Counted from the first letter of the stretch, positions 28,457-37,735 are shown. The stretch: 64,000 nucleotides of DNA from Caryophanales bacterium UBA7581 (GCA_002477825.1 DLKT01000003.1:6599-70598); one strand, 5' to 3'. Made by a program: numbers and translations. Notes: generated by a model from the letters alone, not told the origin.

Positions 28457-28573
28457 ATGAAAGTCAGACCCTCAGTCAAACCTATCTGCGATAAATGCAA
28501 AGTGATTCGTCGTCATGGCCGCGTTATGGTCATTTGCTCGAATCCAAAACATAAGCAGAGACAAGGAAATTAG
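28457..28573 (+). CDS. rpmJ: 50S ribosomal protein L36
   Basis: 38 aa, ATG 28457 to TAG 28573, with GAGGAGG just upstream (28442-28448). The protein begins [20 protein letters not shown] and ends with a basic KHKQRQGN tail. It is the zinc-binding form with C-x2-C (CDKC), a further Cys (VICSN) and a His near the end. It is in the canonical place between infA and rpsM. Confidence 0.97.
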   Translation: MKVRPSVKPICDKCKVIRRHGRVMVICSNPKHKQRQGN

Positions 28574-28587
28574 GAGGAATTTAGAAT

Positions 28588-28962
28588 ATGGCACGTATTG
28601 CTGGAGTAGATATTCCAAACGAGAAACGTGTTGTCATCTCCCTTACCTACATCTACGGTATTGGACCGACAACTGCAAAGAAAATTTTAAGCAAATTAAA
28701 TATTAACGAAGATATTCGTGTTAAGAACTTAACCGAAGAACAACTTACTGCTATCCGTAGTGAAGTCGCTCATATTAAGGTTGAAGGCGATCTCCGTCGT
28801 GAAGTCGCTTTAAACATTAAACGTCTTCAAGAAATCGGATGTTATCGCGGACTTCGTCATCGTAAAGGCCTTCCTGTTCGTGGACAACGCACAAGAACCA
28901 ACGCTCGTACACGTAAAGGACCTAAAAAGACCATTGCGAATAAGAAGAAAGCAACACAATAA
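28588..28962 (+). CDS. rpsM: 30S ribosomal protein S13
   Basis: 124 aa. Head protein forming bridges with L5 and contacting P-site tRNA by its C-terminal tail. [33 protein letters not shown] and [19 protein letters not shown] are intact. It is preceded by AGGAGG overlapping the rpmJ stop. Confidence 0.98.
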   Translation: MARIAGVDIPNEKRVVISLTYIYGIGPTTAKKILSKLNINEDIRVKNLTEEQLTAIRSEVAHIKVEGDLRREVALNIKRLQEIGCYRGLRHRKGLPVRGQRTRTNARTRKGPKKTIANKKKATQ

Positions 28963-28983
28963 AGAAAGTGAGGAAATAGAGAT

Positions 28984-29385
28984 ATGGCTAAAGCAACAAA
29001 GAAAGCTTCTACTACACGTAAGAAGAAAATTAAAAGAAGCTATACGAAAGGTATTGCTCACATTCACTCCACTTTCAACAACACCATTGTTACAATCACC
29101 GATGAAGCTGGAAACGTCATTGCATGGTCTAGCGCTGGTGCATTAGGATTCAAGGGTGCTAAAAAATCCACACCTTTTGCCGCACAAATGGCTGCTGAAG
29201 CTTGCGCAAAAGTTGCATTGGATCAAGGAGTCAAAACAGTTGATGTTAACGTCAAAGGTCCAGGACCAGGTCGTGAATCGGCTGTCCGTAGCTTACAAGC
29301 TGCCGGTCTTAGCATTGTTATGATTACCGATACAACACCAATCCCACATAATGGTTGCCGTCCACCAAAGCGTCCACGTGGTTAA
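28984..29385 (+). CDS. rpsK: 30S ribosomal protein S11
   Basis: 133 aa. Platform protein near the Shine-Dalgarno helix. The basic N-terminal tail ([16 protein letters not shown]) is followed by the core with [15 protein letters not shown] and the highly conserved C-terminal [17 protein letters not shown] 45-nt spacer separates it from rpoA. Confidence 0.98.
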   Translation: MAKATKKASTTRKKKIKRSYTKGIAHIHSTFNNTIVTITDEAGNVIAWSSAGALGFKGAKKSTPFAAQMAAEACAKVALDQGVKTVDVNVKGPGPGRESAVRSLQAAGLSIVMITDTTPIPHNGCRPPKRPRG

Positions 29386-29430
29386 TTGTTGTCTCAATAA
29401 CTAAGTTGATTGCAAAAGGAGGAAACCAAA

Positions 29431-30384
29431 ATGAGAAAATTTGAAAAACCTGATTTTAAAGTCGCAGAATATGATTTAAAGAACGATTCCGGTCGTTTCG
29501 TCATTGAACCACTTGAGAGAGGATTTGGTATTACTTTAGGTAATGCTTTACGTAGAGTACTCTTATCTTCCTTACCAGGTGCTTCTGTTTATGCGGTAAA
29601 AATCGAAGGTGCTCGTCATGAATTTAGTGCCTTAGATGGTATTGAAGAAGATGTTACTACCATCATCTTAAACTTAAAAGATCTTGTCTTAAAGATTAAT
29701 AGTGAAGATGAAACAGTAGCAAAGAAAATTGTAGTTGACGCAAAAGGACCATGTACCGTTTTAGCGGGTGACTTAGAACTTCCAGAAGATGTCGAAGTCA
29801 TTAACCCAGAATTAGAAATTGCACATGTCGCTGAAGGCGGAGAATTACAAATGACGATTTACGCACGTAATGGTCGTGGTTATGTAACTGCCGAAGGAAA
29901 TAAGACCAGTACACAACATATTGGTACGATTCCAACTGATTCGAACTATTCTCCAATTACTAAAGTAAGCTATACGATTGAACCAACCCGTGTGGGTCAT
30001 GATTCCCGTTATGATCGCTTAATTTTAGAAATTGAAACCAACGGATCAATGCTTCCTCAAGACGCGCTTGCATTAGCAGCTAAAATCTTAGTTGAACACT
30101 TCTCCTTATTTGAAGAAGTTAGCGAAATCGCTAAGAACGTTGATGTAATTGCGGAAAAAGTTGAAGAAGAAAGCAATAAATATGAAGATATGACAATTGA
30201 AGAACTCGATTTATCAGTTCGTTCATACAACTGCTTAAAGAGAGCAGGTATCCAAACAGTCTTAGAATTAACACAAAGATCTGAAGAGGATATGATGAAA
30301 GTTAGAAATTTAGGAAAGAAATCTTTAAAAGAAGTCAAAGAAAAATTAATGGCATTCGGTCTTTCTTTCCGCGATTTCGAATAG
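29431..30384 (+). CDS. rpoA: RNA polymerase alpha subunit
   Basis: About 317 aa. The N-terminal domain (to about 230) dimerises and assembles the polymerase, with RGFGITLGNALRRVLLSSLPG near 28; the C-terminal domain from about 250 carries the two helix-hairpin-helix elements that contact UP elements and activators (LDLSVRSYNCLKRAGI and VRNLGKKSLKEVKEKL). The frame is open from 29410, but AAAGGAGG lies 8 nt before the ATG at 29431, which gives the family N-terminus. Confidence 0.98.
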   Translation: MRKFEKPDFKVAEYDLKNDSGRFVIEPLERGFGITLGNALRRVLLSSLPGASVYAVKIEGARHEFSALDGIEEDVTTIILNLKDLVLKINSEDETVAKKIVVDAKGPCTVLAGDLELPEDVEVINPELEIAHVAEGGELQMTIYARNGRGYVTAEGNKTSTQHIGTIPTDSNYSPITKVSYTIEPTRVGHDSRYDRLILEIETNGSMLPQDALALAAKILVEHFSLFEEVSEIAKNVDVIAEKVEEESNKYEDMTIEELDLSVRSYNCLKRAGIQTVLELTQRSEEDMMKVRNLGKKSLKEVKEKLMAFGLSFRDFE

Positions 30385-30396
30385 GAGGAAAGAAAA

Positions 30397-30801
30397 ATGC
30401 CAGCACAAGGTCGTAAAAATGTTCATGGTAAAACCGGTGTCCGTTTTAAAGCCGCTTATACCTCAAGCAAATACAACAATATGCTTCGTAATGTCGTCAG
30501 TGAATTAATTCTTCACGAACGCGTTACAGTCACTTTAGGCATTGCTAAAGATGTCGTAAAGATGGCGGATCGTTTAGTTACTTATGCTAAGAAAGGTGAT
30601 TTACATCATCGTCGTTTAGCAGCAAGTGTTGTACGTGAAATTTCATTAGGTAAAGGTGACGATACCTTAGCTCTTGAAAAATTATTTACCGTTTTAGGTC
30701 CACGTTATATGGATAGAAACGGTGGATATACCCGTATTTTAAAACTTGCCAATCGTCAAGGTGACAACGCTCCTATGGCGATTGTTGAATTTGTAAAATA
30801 A
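30397..30801 (+). CDS. rplQ: 50S ribosomal protein L17
   Basis: 134 aa, last gene of the operon. L17 sits near the tunnel exit. The usual RTLAASLVLHERITTT-like segment reads NMLRNVVSELILHERVTVTL here, and the C-terminal GGYTRILKLANRQGDNAPMAIVEFV is standard. The N-terminus is about 10 residues longer than in most bacteria. AGGAGG precedes the start, and a strong terminator follows 16 nt after the stop. Confidence 0.97.
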   Translation: MPAQGRKNVHGKTGVRFKAAYTSSKYNNMLRNVVSELILHERVTVTLGIAKDVVKMADRLVTYAKKGDLHHRRLAASVVREISLGKGDDTLALEKLFTVLGPRYMDRNGGYTRILKLANRQGDNAPMAIVEFVK

Positions 30802-30816
30802 TTCAATTTACTGCAA

Positions 30817-30848
30817 TAAAAAAGCCTCCCTTTGGGGAGGTTTTTTTG
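30817..30848. terminator. Bidirectional terminator ending the ribosomal operon and fba
   Basis: The perfect stem CCTCCC/GGGAGG with loop TTTG is flanked by an A6 run on one side and T7 on the other, so it can end both rplQ and the convergent aldolase gene. Confidence 0.9.
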
Positions 30849-30857
30849 TGCGCTTTT

Positions 30858-31721
30858 TTATTTATTCGCTTTACCAATACAACCGAAGATTTCACATTTA
30901 TGTTTAACGATTTCTTGAATTCCTTTTTTACCAGGACCAATAATTTTACGCATATCCATAAATAAATCTGGATGCTCCGCTAAAAGGTTACGGACAATTT
31001 GTTCCCAAGCAATTTGGTTTTCGGTATTGACGTTAATTTTAGATGTACCGCATGCAATGGCCTTTTTAATTTGGAAATCTGGGATACCTGAACCACCATG
31101 GAGTACAAGAGGAATACCAACGGCTTCGTTAATTTCTTCCATTTCTTTAAAACCAAGTTTAGGTTCTCCGTGATATGGGCCGTGTACAGAGCCTAGAGCA
31201 GGCGCTAGTGCGTCAATTCCGGTTTCCTTGACCATTTGAACGCATTCATCTTTATCCGCGTACATGCTCTCGGCAACGACGGTTTCTTCTTTACCACCAA
31301 TTTTTCCTAATTCGGCTTCTACCGTAACATTAAATGGTCTTGCATAGTCTACAACTTTTTTTGTTAAAGCAACATTTTCTTCAAAAGGAAGTTTTGATCC
31401 ATCAATCATGACAGAAGAGAATCCTGCGTCGATGGCGGCTTTACAGACTTCAAAGGATGCGCCGTGATCAAGATGAATAGCAACAGGAATATCAATGTTT
31501 TGATCGGACATGTAGGCTTTAATCATTTCAACAACGACATGCCAACCTCCCATATATTTGGTTGCGCCTTCAGATACACCGAGAATGACTGGAGTTCTGA
31601 GTGCTTTACATTCATCTAGAATTGCTTGCATCCATTCTAGATTGTTGATGTTGAATTGCCCAACGGCGTAATGGCCTTCATGGGCATCTTTTAGCATTTG
31701 CTTCATGTTTACAATAGGCAT
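30858..31721 (-). CDS. fba: Class II fructose-1,6-bisphosphate aldolase
   Basis: 287 aa zinc-dependent glycolytic aldolase splitting fructose-1,6-bisphosphate into the two triose phosphates. Visible are the catalytic Asp and zinc His in HLDHGASFE near 83, the zinc ligand His in GSVHGPYHG near 178-184, LHGGSGIPD near 207 with the third zinc His and phosphate-binding Gly/Ser, and KINVNTE near 232. It is of the short, GatY/KbaY/Fba-Bacillus type. The gene diverges from a CcpA-boxed transporter operon and converges on the ribosomal operon. Confidence 0.95.
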   Translation of the reverse strand: MPIVNMKQMLKDAHEGHYAVGQFNINNLEWMQAILDECKALRTPVILGVSEGATKYMGGWHVVVEMIKAYMSDQNIDIPVAIHLDHGASFEVCKAAIDAGFSSVMIDGSKLPFEENVALTKKVVDYARPFNVTVEAELGKIGGKEETVVAESMYADKDECVQMVKETGIDALAPALGSVHGPYHGEPKLGFKEMEEINEAVGIPLVLHGGSGIPDFQIKKAIACGTSKINVNTENQIAWEQIVRNLLAEHPDLFMDMRKIIGPGKKGIQEIVKHKCEIFGCIGKANK

Positions 31722-31773
31722 AAATAATCACTCCTTTTCCTATTAAAAACGTAATTTTCTGGTTATAAAATCG

Positions 31774-31802
31774 TTGACTTGTAACCGCTTTCATTATATA
31801 CT
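31774..31802 (+). promoter_or_regulatory. Promoter of the second ABC importer operon
   Basis: TTGACT (31774-31779), 17 nt, TATACT (31797-31802), 28 nt before the lipoprotein start. The spacer is filled by a perfect cre box. Confidence 0.85.
31780..31793 (+). promoter_or_regulatory. cre box (CcpA operator), perfect match to consensus
   Basis: TGTAACCGCTTTCA fits TGWAANCGNTNWCA at every fixed position. It occupies the promoter spacer between -35 and -10, where bound CcpA-HPr(Ser-P) would block RNA polymerase. Predicted effect: repression of the importer when preferred sugars are present. Confidence 0.85.
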
Positions 31803-31830
31803 ATATACAAGAGATTTGGGAGGAAAAATT

Positions 31831-33051
31831 ATGAAAAAGAAAATCTTATCTCTATTTTTAATTGCGTTCTCCGCATTTACCGTTGCATCGTGCGGAAAAC
31901 AAGATAATTCTGCTGCGGTAAAAGCCGCTATTGAAGATGCACAAACATTGTCTTCTGCTGAAATTTTAGAAAAAGCTAAAGCAGAAGTCGGAGACAACGA
32001 AGTTCAAGTTTTTGGTAACTCAAGTGCTTTAGAGAAAGCGTTGGTTAACTTCACTAATGCTACGGGTATCAAAATTGCGAACAACAAATTAAATGATGGT
32101 CCTTTGTATGAAAAACTAGAAAACACCATCGGAAAAAAACAATATTCTGCGGATATGGTTTTAATCCAAGATGGTAATAGCTTACAAACCAAAATGTTAA
32201 ACACAGGCTATCTTGTTGATTACACACCAAAAGACTACAAAGATGTATTAGCTGCGGATGACTTACATCCAACCGCTGCTGTCTACTTAAACAAAGTATT
32301 TATGTATAATAATACTGGAGTGGAAGGCGAAGAAACCAAAGCTGGTGTCTTAAAGAACTATTTGACCAATGTCTGGCAATTAGCAGGTTCTTCTACCGAT
32401 AAAGGTCATATTAGCAATGTTTCCTTTAAACTTGCTACCCAAGAAAATATTAATATGAACTTCTTAGCTATGTTAACCAGTGATGAATGGGTAGGAAAAT
32501 TAAAAGCTGCTTATAAAGATTTCTACGGAAAAGATTACGAAGAAGAAACCCAATACAAAAATATTGGTTATAAGTGGATTGCTGAATTCTTAAAGAACTC
32601 AAAAGCCCATGAAAAAGATGGAACCGCCTGCAAAGATACAGCCAAAGGAACAAGCGGAACGATTGCTTATTGTAACTTCAATAAATTAAAAGATTTAAAA
32701 GAAGAAGGCGTTGGAAAACAAGATAAAAACAACATTACAACCGCAGCCTTAGAAGGCGATGGCGTTAAAGGATTTGGTGGTTTCGTTTATAAAATGTACG
32801 CTATGGTTGCTAAAAATGCAAAATATCCATATGCTGCTTGTGCATTAGTAAATTACATTTTATCCGTCGAAGGATTCCAAGGTGCTTGGGGTACTAACTT
32901 AGGTTATTATTCTACTAACCCAAATGCTGCAATTGCAGATGGCGATAAAGCATTATCCTGGTGGAAACAAAACTGTGTTATCGAAAATCCTTCTTATGTT
33001 GCAAGCGTCTATTCAGATGTTTATGATTACGTTTCTCAATTTGAAGCTTAA
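31831..33051 (+). CDS. ABC transporter substrate-binding lipoprotein
   Basis: 406 aa. A lipoprotein signal peptide ends in TVASC (Cys near residue 22), so the mature protein is lipid-anchored outside the membrane. The rest is a two-lobed class II type binding protein: VQVFGNSSALEKAL opens lobe one, and a late DGVKGFGGFVYKMYA segment and a YYSTNPNA segment near the end resemble binding proteins of the AfuA/FbpA and phosphonate/polyamine group. The substrate cannot be read from sequence. It is first in an operon with a fused permease and an ATPase, with a cre-controlled promoter. GGGAGGAAAAATT precedes the ATG at 31831; the frame upstream is not translated. Confidence 0.85.
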   Translation: MKKKILSLFLIAFSAFTVASCGKQDNSAAVKAAIEDAQTLSSAEILEKAKAEVGDNEVQVFGNSSALEKALVNFTNATGIKIANNKLNDGPLYEKLENTIGKKQYSADMVLIQDGNSLQTKMLNTGYLVDYTPKDYKDVLAADDLHPTAAVYLNKVFMYNNTGVEGEETKAGVLKNYLTNVWQLAGSSTDKGHISNVSFKLATQENINMNFLAMLTSDEWVGKLKAAYKDFYGKDYEEETQYKNIGYKWIAEFLKNSKAHEKDGTACKDTAKGTSGTIAYCNFNKLKDLKEEGVGKQDKNNITTAALEGDGVKGFGGFVYKMYAMVAKNAKYPYAACALVNYILSVEGFQGAWGTNLGYYSTNPNAAIADGDKALSWWKQNCVIENPSYVASVYSDVYDYVSQFEA

Positions 33052-33074
33052 TCAATTGTAATTTAAAAAGATCC

Positions 33075-33106
33075 AATGGTGCACAAATTAATCTTTGTGC
33101 ACCATT
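33075..33106 (+). repeat. Long intercistronic hairpin between binding protein and permease
   Basis: A perfect 13-bp inverted repeat, AATGGTGCACAAA and TTTGTGCACCATT, with a 6-nt loop, lies between the stop of the lipoprotein gene and the permease. There is no long T run, so it is more likely a processing or stabilising element, or a leaky terminator, than a full terminator. Confidence 0.8.
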
Positions 33107-33126
33107 ATTGTTTATAGGAGAAAAAA

Positions 33127-34953
33127 ATGGAAACTACAGCGCAAAGAGTAGATGGTAAAGGACACAAGATTTTAAATCGGATGAGAGCGTTCTTTAGTAA
33201 GCCATCGAATATTATTTTGGTAATTTTCGCTGTATTATTAACCATTACCGTAATTATTCCGTTGATCTTCTTGTTATTGAATACATTCCAAGTTCATATT
33301 GGTGAAAGTGGGCTAGGGAAGCCAGGAACTTATACATTTAATCACTGGAAAACCATTCTAACAAGTTCAACGTATAATTACGCATTCAATAACTTCTGGA
33401 AACCCTTAGGAAACTCCATTTTAATGTCTTTAGTAGCATGTTTCATTGCCGTTTTCTTTGGTGGGAGTATTGCGTGGTTAATAACGCGTTCAAATTTACC
33501 TTGTAAAAAATTTATTTCACTTGTATTTGTTTTCCCATATATTATGCCATCATGGTCGATTGCTATGTTCTGGGAGAACTTATTTAAAAACACTTCAATT
33601 CCAAATACAACACAAGGAATTTTCCAAGGCTTTTTCGGTATTTGTATGCCAGAAAAATTTGTTTATGGATTTTGGCCTTGTGCAATATGTTTAGGAATTC
33701 ACTACGCACCATTTGCTTATATTCTCATTGGTGGAATTTTAAGAAATATGGATGCAAACTTAGAAGAAGCCGCGACGATTTTAAAAGCTTCAAGATTGAA
33801 GATTTTAATGAAGATTACTTTACCGATTGTTATGCCAGCCTTATTATCAACGGTTTTATTGGTATTTGCTTCTTCGGTAAGTAGTTATACTGTTCCGATG
33901 TTTTTAGGGCCGAAAGCTAGTTTCTATACGATATCGCTGAAGATGAAGAGCTTATTGCAAACTTCACAAAAAGTCGGGCAAGGTTATGTTGAAGCGGTAA
34001 TATTATTATTAATGTCTACGGGCATTTTATTAATCAACCAATTTATGACGGGAAAAAGAAAATCCTTTACCACAGTAACGGGAAAATCTTCACAAGTATC
34101 TTTAGTGAAATTAGGCAAAGTAGCGAAACCTGTTATTACAACTTTGGTTATGATTTTCGTTATCTTCTTTGCAGTAACACCTCTTTTCACGTTTGCGTTA
34201 GAAAGTGTTACTAGAGAAAGTGGAAACTTAAAAACATTAACACTTCATTATTGGACCTCAAAAACTGACACTACTGACTTAATTTCAGGCAGTGTAGGTA
34301 TCTTAAGAAACAAAACAATCTGGAAAGCTTTTGGTAACTCACTATTGTTATCTTTAGTAAGTGCCTTCTTCGCGGGAACCTTTGGTATCTTAATTGGTTA
34401 TTCTGTAGCGAGAAATCGGGGAAGTAAACTAGCAAACTACGTTTCAAACTTAGCGTTCTTCCCATATTTGATTCCGGCCATGAGTTTCTCAGCCGTATAT
34501 CTTGCTATTTCTTGTACAGAAGCGTTCTCGTTCTTATATGAATCAATGGCCCTGATGATGATTGTTGGTTCTATTAAATTCTTGCCATTTGCTTCTCGAA
34601 GCGGAACAAGCGCAATGATGCAGGTAAGTGGTGAAATTGAAGAGGCCGCCATTATTGTTGGCGTTCCATGGTGGAAGAGAATGTTAAAGGTTTTATTCCC
34701 AATTCAAAAGTCGAGCTTTATTTCCGGATATTTATTACCATTTATCTCATGTATGAGAGAATTATCCTTATTCGTTTTAATTTCAGGTGCAGGTAGCATT
34801 TTAACAGCAGTATTACAAGATTATGAATCATATGACGCTATCCAAATGAGCAATGGAATTAACTTGATTATTATCGTAACTGTTATTGTTATCAATCTGG
34901 TTATTAACAAATTGACAGGTGCTTCTATTGATAAAGGTGTAGGAGGAAACTAA
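33127..34953 (+). CDS. Fused double ABC transporter permease (AfuB/FbpB-like)
   Basis: 608 aa with about twelve membrane segments, made of two permease halves joined in one chain. Each half has its own EAA loop: NLEEAATILKASRLKILMKI near 214 and EIEEAAIIVGVPWWKRMLKV near 505. The halves are separated by a linker around 300-335. Such fused permeases are found in the ferric iron, thiamine, phosphonate and hexose-phosphate importers. AGGAG precedes the start after the 13-bp hairpin, and the ATPase begins 1 nt after the stop. Confidence 0.9.
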   Translation: METTAQRVDGKGHKILNRMRAFFSKPSNIILVIFAVLLTITVIIPLIFLLLNTFQVHIGESGLGKPGTYTFNHWKTILTSSTYNYAFNNFWKPLGNSILMSLVACFIAVFFGGSIAWLITRSNLPCKKFISLVFVFPYIMPSWSIAMFWENLFKNTSIPNTTQGIFQGFFGICMPEKFVYGFWPCAICLGIHYAPFAYILIGGILRNMDANLEEAATILKASRLKILMKITLPIVMPALLSTVLLVFASSVSSYTVPMFLGPKASFYTISLKMKSLLQTSQKVGQGYVEAVILLLMSTGILLINQFMTGKRKSFTTVTGKSSQVSLVKLGKVAKPVITTLVMIFVIFFAVTPLFTFALESVTRESGNLKTLTLHYWTSKTDTTDLISGSVGILRNKTIWKAFGNSLLLSLVSAFFAGTFGILIGYSVARNRGSKLANYVSNLAFFPYLIPAMSFSAVYLAISCTEAFSFLYESMALMMIVGSIKFLPFASRSGTSAMMQVSGEIEEAAIIVGVPWWKRMLKVLFPIQKSSFISGYLLPFISCMRELSLFVLISGAGSILTAVLQDYESYDAIQMSNGINLIIIVTVIVINLVINKLTGASIDKGVGGN

Positions 34954-34954
34954 A

Positions 34955-36073
34955 ATGCCAGAGATTATTTTAAAAAATATTACTAAAAGATGGGGAAACT
35001 TCGTTGGTGTTGATAACTTAAACTTAGTCATTCCTGATCGTTCATTTATTACTTTACTTGGCCCATCTGGATGTGGAAAAACAACCACACTTCGTATGAT
35101 TGCGGGTCTAGAAACCCCAACAGAAGGTCAAATTATTATTGATGGTGTGACGGTGTTTGATTCGGAAAAAGGAATCAACGTATCACCAGCAAAAAGAGAT
35201 GTTGGCTTTTTATTCCAAAACTATGCTTTATGGCCACATATGACGGTTTATCAAAACATTGCTTTTGGTCTAGAAAACTTGAAATGGAAAAAAGAAGATA
35301 TTAAAGCACGTGTTCATGAATTACTTGTTATGTTAAAAATTGAACAATTTGAAAAAAGATATCCTTCCGAACTTTCCGGTGGTCAACAACAACGTGTCGC
35401 TATTGCGCGTACTTTAGCGCCTCGTCCAAAGGTTTTATTTATGGATGAACCATTAAGTAACCTTGATGCGAAATTACGTTTAGAAATGCGTACAGAACTT
35501 AAAAGATTGCATCTTGAGACCAATTCAACATTTGTCTATGTTACGCACGATCAATTAGAAGCTATGACTTTAGCAACGAACGTATGCTTAATGAAAGAAG
35601 GTTTATTACAACAATACGAACCTCCTTTAAAAGTATATAGTGAACCGAACAATTTATTTGTCGCGGACTTCGTTGGTAACCCAACGATGAACTTCGTTAC
35701 TTGCAAAGCCAAACAAATTTCTGAAAGTGAACTAGAAATTGATTTCCATGGCACACCATTACGCTTTATGTGTAATGAAGCGATGAAACTAGAGAATGAA
35801 GATGTGGTTTTAGGTATCCGTCCAGAACACATTGTGTTAAGTAAGACAGGACTTAAAGCAAAGGTTTATTCCACCCTTCCTTCTGGTATGGAAACCACGG
35901 TTAAAATTTCTTTTAACGACGATATTTTAACTTCTGTTGTTTTTGGAATCATTGACTATGCGGTAGATACTGAAGTGCATCTCCAATTTACCAGTAACCA
36001 TATTGTATTGTTTGATAAAGAATCAACCAATCGTATCGCTATTGGTGAATTAAAAATGCCTAGTAAAAAATAA
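34955..36073 (+). CDS. ABC transporter ATP-binding protein
   Basis: 372-aa ATPase partner of the fused permease. Walker A GPSGCGKT near 35, Q-loop FLFQNYALWPHM near 86, signature LSGGQQQR near 140, Walker B VLFMDEPLSNLDAK near 160, H-loop VTHDQ near 195, then a TOBE domain (to 372) with LGIRPEHIVL near 288. The length and TOBE domain are those of the MalK/PotA/FbpC group. It is coupled to the permease (1-nt gap) with AGGAGG inside the permease end. Terminator follows. Confidence 0.93.
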   Translation: MPEIILKNITKRWGNFVGVDNLNLVIPDRSFITLLGPSGCGKTTTLRMIAGLETPTEGQIIIDGVTVFDSEKGINVSPAKRDVGFLFQNYALWPHMTVYQNIAFGLENLKWKKEDIKARVHELLVMLKIEQFEKRYPSELSGGQQQRVAIARTLAPRPKVLFMDEPLSNLDAKLRLEMRTELKRLHLETNSTFVYVTHDQLEAMTLATNVCLMKEGLLQQYEPPLKVYSEPNNLFVADFVGNPTMNFVTCKAKQISESELEIDFHGTPLRFMCNEAMKLENEDVVLGIRPEHIVLSKTGLKAKVYSTLPSGMETTVKISFNDDILTSVVFGIIDYAVDTEVHLQFTSNHIVLFDKESTNRIAIGELKMPSKK

Positions 36074-36081
36074 GACAAAAT

Positions 36082-36109
36082 AAAACGGCAATTTTATTTG
36101 CCGTTTTTC
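36082..36109. terminator. Bidirectional terminator between ABC ATPase and RDD gene
   Basis: AAAACGGCAA and TTGCCGTTTT form a 10-bp stem around TTTTAT. The stop codon of the convergent RDD gene falls in the loop. Confidence 0.8.
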
Positions 36110-36918
36110 TTTTGCTCTTTTTTTGGTTCTTCTTCCTCAGGGAGATCTTCTTGTAGACCAATGAATTGTTCTTGAATAACTTTAGTGCCGCTTAATATTT
36201 CATGTAAAGTAAGAGCGGGTTTGGTAGCTACTACAAATATCGTAGCGAGTAAAGGAAGAATAATATATAAGAAACTTGTTAAAAAGTATCTAAAGATAAT
36301 GTTTTCAACAACAAAGAGAATAAAGAAACGAAGCATTATTTTGACATTGCTCGCTAATTCGTTATTCTTTAAATTCACTAACGCCTGTTTACAAATCATC
36401 ATGCCGATGGTTCGTTTTTTCTTATCAAAAATAGGAATAATTAATTCAAAAGTTAAAAGGGATATCGCAATAGAAGCGGTGTAGACTAGAAAATAATTGC
36501 GATAGAATTTTCCATAGTTTTTCTTATAAGTTTCGGATTCATTTAATTTCGTTTGTAAATTCGTAAGAGCGGTTTGACATTTTTCCGCTATGTCATCATC
36601 GGATAATGTTGAATCTTTTTCTTTTAATACTTTTAAATAGGTAGTGGAATCTAGAGTATAGATTCCATAATCCGATCCTTTCATATACGGATATTCATTC
36701 GCATCACAAATTCGAATGACTTCGTTATTGATGTTTTGAATATAAGAAGCGGAGTAGCGTTCTATACATTTGGTTCCAATCGTGTAGAAAAGTAAAACGT
36801 AAAATAAAACGAAAATCAAAAAATCAATAAAAGCAGACAGAAATCGCTTCTTTTTTGATATTTTTTCTACGTCTTTCATTCCATATAATAGTTCTAAATC
36901 ATCATTTGCGTTTGCCAA
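36094..36918 (-). CDS. RDD-family membrane protein
   Basis: 274 aa with four membrane segments. The RDD pattern is visible: KKRFLSAFIDFLIFVLF near 23-39 (Arg and Asp in TM1), KKKRTIGMMICKQALV near 170 (in place of TxGKxxxGLRV), and LHEILSGTKVI near 235. The loop between TM1 and TM2 is long and charged (about 100 residues, outside). The C-terminal tail is Glu/Lys-rich. Function of the family is uncertain (some members export Na+ or affect compatible-solute and stress responses). The start is TTG at 36918; the GGAG for it lies inside the end of the upstream HAD gene. Confidence 0.75.
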   Translation of the reverse strand: MANANDDLELLYGMKDVEKISKKKRFLSAFIDFLIFVLFYVLLFYTIGTKCIERYSASYIQNINNEVIRICDANEYPYMKGSDYGIYTLDSTTYLKVLKEKDSTLSDDDIAEKCQTALTNLQTKLNESETYKKNYGKFYRNYFLVYTASIAISLLTFELIIPIFDKKKRTIGMMICKQALVNLKNNELASNVKIMLRFFILFVVENIIFRYFLTSFLYIILPLLATIFVVATKPALTLHEILSGTKVIQEQFIGLQEDLPEEEEPKKEQKKNGK

Positions 36919-36922
36919 GGTT

Positions 36923-37735
36923 TTATTCTCCTTCTATTTCATCAACGATATGTAATTTTATTAAAGCAGCAGCAATACCATCATGATTATGATCAAGGGT
37001 ATGTAACGAGAATCTTTTTTTGAGTTCATCCGGGGCATTTCCCATTAAAAAGCCATAATGAACTTCATTTAACATTTCGACATCGTTATAATTATCACCA
37101 AAAGCGATTGCACCTTCCAGTGAATAATTCTCAATCTTACAAAATTCTTGAATAGCAGTAGCTTTTGTAATTCCGCTTTGCATGATTTCTAAAAGAATTG
37201 GAGAAGATTTTACAATGGAAAATTGTGGAAAATGTTGCTTTAAATCTTCTTCAATCGATAAGATTTTTTCAGGATTACAGATGCATAAAATTTTATGCAC
37301 AACCGAAGAAGAAAGCGTATCAATTGTACCTTCTAAAGATGTCGCTTCAACAATGGTTTCTTCTCTAATAATCCGAGGATCTTTTCTTGATTTTACTACC
37401 CATTCATCAAAAGAATAAAGGCACCAGGATAAATCAAAATTCTTTTCTTCTATGTATTGAAGAATTTTCCGAGCTTCTTCTTTTTCAATTTCTTTATGAT
37501 ATAAAACATCATGATTTCCATTCAGTATCAAAGCGCCACTATAAGAAATAATAGGACAGTGGAGTTGATATCTTTTTAAAATGGGGTAAATACCCGAAGG
37601 ACTACGAGCAGAAACGATAACAAAAGGAATGTTTTTCTTTTCTAATTCTTTTATCGCGATTTCAGTTTTTTTACTGATTTGATGTTCGGAGTTTAATAAA
37701 GTTCCATCCACATCGCTAAAGACGATATATTTCAT
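36923..37735 (-). CDS. Cof-type HAD-IIB phosphatase
   Basis: 270 aa haloacid dehalogenase-family hydrolase with a type IIB cap, acting on sugar phosphates, phosphorylated cofactors or flavin nucleotides. Motif I DVDGTLLNSEHQIS is at residues 8-21, motif II is VIVSARSP near 40, motif III Lys lies near 190-196, and motif IV is AFGDNYNDVEML near 213. Only 4 nt separate it from the RDD gene downstream, forming a two-gene operon from the promoter at 37762-37790. The substrate is unknown. Confidence 0.9.
   Translation of the reverse strand: MKYIVFSDVDGTLLNSEHQISKKTEIAIKELEKKNIPFVIVSARSPSGIYPILKRYQLHCPIISYSGALILNGNHDVLYHKEIEKEEARKILQYIEEKNFDLSWCLYSFDEWVVKSRKDPRIIREETIVEATSLEGTIDTLSSSVVHKILCICNPEKILSIEEDLKQHFPQFSIVKSSPILLEIMQSGITKATAIQEFCKIENYSLEGAIAFGDNYNDVEMLNEVHYGFLMGNAPDELKKRFSLHTLDHNHDGIAAALIKLHIVDEIEGE

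Noticed and set aside
36185..36484. Plus-strand frame of 99 codons opposite the RDD gene
   Set aside because: It lies wholly within a membrane-protein gene on the other strand; hydrophobic codons mirror into open frames. No start signal.
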